Assembly: GCA_002371785.1 (NCBI GenBank)
Contig: DFGU01000043.1
Span: 1-5,991 of the forward strand
DNA: 5,991 nt
Reading direction: 5' to 3'
Source: Bacteroidales bacterium UBA3742
GTDB taxonomy: Bacteria > Bacteroidota > Bacteroidia > Bacteroidales > Paludibacteraceae
Under the pieces are notes generated by a model. That model saw nothing but the letters and a program-made list of their open reading frames with translations, did not search any database and had not been told where the DNA came from. Shown here piece by piece: positions 5,120 to 5,991 of this stretch. Position 1 is the stretch's first letter. Each line of letters opens with the position of its first letter. The position numbers were made by a program, and so were the translations under genes.

Positions 5120-5991
5120 ATGAAACTGTTTTGGAAGATACTTAAGATCTGCGGCATCACGTTGGCAAGCCTGATCGTGATCACGTTGCTGGCTGTCGGC
5201 ATCGCGATCTGGATCGTGTTCACACCGGACAAGGTGACGCCTATTGCCCGCAACTTTGCGGACGAGTATGTCACGGCTCCGCACCAGTTGGGCGAGGTGG
5301 ATCTGACCTTCTTCTCCACCTTCCCCTACTTCGGCTTGCGCGTCGAGGGACTGGAAATCGTGAATCCCGTAGAGGGCGCACAGAACGATACCTTGTTGGC
5401 GGCCAAGCAAGTGGTAGCCACGATCGACATCATGGCTTTCCTAAACCAAAAGAAGCTGGATATCGGTACGCTGACGCTTCGCGATGTACAGGCCAACATT
5501 TACATCGATTCGCTGGGACAAGCCAACTGGAACGTGTTCAAACTGCCGCCCGACACGGCAGCGGAAGACACCTCGGCCTTTGAGTTACCCTTCGACGAGA
5601 TACGCGTGGACAACGCCATGATGGCCAGCAACCGTCTGAGTTTCGTGGACCGCAAAGATAGCATCGAAGCCTCTATTCAAGGTTTTGCCTTTGATGCCGC
5701 CATCGACGGATGGGACGATGTTCGGGTGAAACTGAAGACCCTGGCCGTAAACGCTCGCGTCAAAGAGACCACCTACGCCACCGATGCCCAAATCAGCATC
5801 GATGCACCGGCCGCCGTTCATCTGGATAGCATGTATTTCGCCTTGCGCGAAGCATCCGTGGCGGTCAACGACCTCAAGCTTGGTCTGGACGGCTGGATCG
5901 CCCTGAAGCCCGACATCCGGATGGACATGAAGGCTACGGCAGAGAAATGGGATATAGAGCAACTGCTGGCGCTGGTACCGAAGCAGTTTAC
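5120..5991 (+). CDS. AsmA-family envelope protein (3' partial)
   Basis: The frame opens at ATG 5120 and stays open for 290 codons to the window edge, so the protein is truncated there. It begins MKLFWKILKICG, then has one long hydrophobic segment at about residues 10-34 (GITLASLIVITLLAVGIAIW). The rest appears periplasmic: KVTPIARNFADEYV, FFSTFPYFGLRVEGLEIVNP, and KLDIGTLTLRDVQANIYIDS followed by GQANWNVFKLP. These are hallmarks of the AsmA family, including the 'G..NW.....P' phrase. AsmA-like proteins are membrane-anchored beta-groove proteins linked to outer-membrane homeostasis and phospholipid transport. A specific role here is inference. It starts 6 bp after the lipoprotein stop with no Shine-Dalgarno sequence, only A-rich bases, and is probably in one operon with it. 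Minus-strand open frames across this region are shadows. Confidence 0.9.
   Translation, partial: MKLFWKILKICGITLASLIVITLLAVGIAIWIVFTPDKVTPIARNFADEYVTAPHQLGEVDLTFFSTFPYFGLRVEGLEIVNPVEGAQNDTLLAAKQVVATIDIMAFLNQKKLDIGTLTLRDVQANIYIDSLGQANWNVFKLPPDTAAEDTSAFELPFDEIRVDNAMMASNRLSFVDRKDSIEASIQGFAFDAAIDGWDDVRVKLKTLAVNARVKETTYATDAQISIDAPAAVHLDSMYFALREASVAVNDLKLGLDGWIALKPDIRMDMKATAEKWDIEQLLALVPKQF

Noticed and set aside
4709..5410. Minus-strand open frames at 4709-5410 and 5585-5962
   Set aside because: They are antisense to the lipoprotein and AsmA genes, span the junction between the two, and show no family features. The plus-strand genes have a signal peptide, lipobox and membrane anchor.

Overview
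The window looks like a chromosomal segment of a Bacteroidales bacterium (phylum Bacteroidota) of moderate GC content. The evidence is promoter elements of the Bacteroidota type (TTTG, about 19-20 nt, TAnnTTTG), the absence of Shine-Dalgarno sequences before the genes, a tmRNA tag of the GxNxYALAA type, and an isoleucyl-tRNA synthetase that reads like the long Bacteroides form. The species cannot be named from this sequence alone.

Layout. Positions 1-519 hold the 3' end of a plus-strand ClC-type chloride channel/transporter gene: the last membrane segment and two CBS domains. Converging on it from the minus strand is ssrA (tmRNA, 710-1100), which encodes the tag GNNAYALAA. Between the two lies a tandem array of period 81 bp (522-729). 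Each unit carries a copy of the tmRNA 3' end, and the last copy is the true tmRNA end. Upstream of ssrA is a hairpin-rich stretch (1101-1204), probably a pre-tmRNA leader. It is followed by two divergent promoters that overlap: one for ssrA on the minus strand and one for ileS on the plus strand.

ileS (1326-4673) is the main gene. It encodes an 1115-residue IleRS2-type isoleucyl-tRNA synthetase whose HIGH signature reads GIHH, a configuration associated with very strong mupirocin resistance. Its coding sequence carries short tandem repeats in frame at three places: two CYAACGA heptamer arrays and one 11-mer array. All appear to fall in surface loops or linkers. ileS overlaps by 4 bp an unrecognised small lipoprotein gene (4670-5113). 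Six bases later an AsmA-family envelope protein gene begins (5120) and runs off the window. The three genes look like one transcription unit.

How the parts fit: ssrA (ribosome rescue) and ileS (tRNA charging) are translation functions fired from a shared divergent control region, while the two downstream genes are cell-envelope genes. The least ordinary parts are the tmRNA-end repeat array, the heptamer repeats inside an essential gene, and the GIHH active-site signature. No integrase, transposase or CRISPR array is present.
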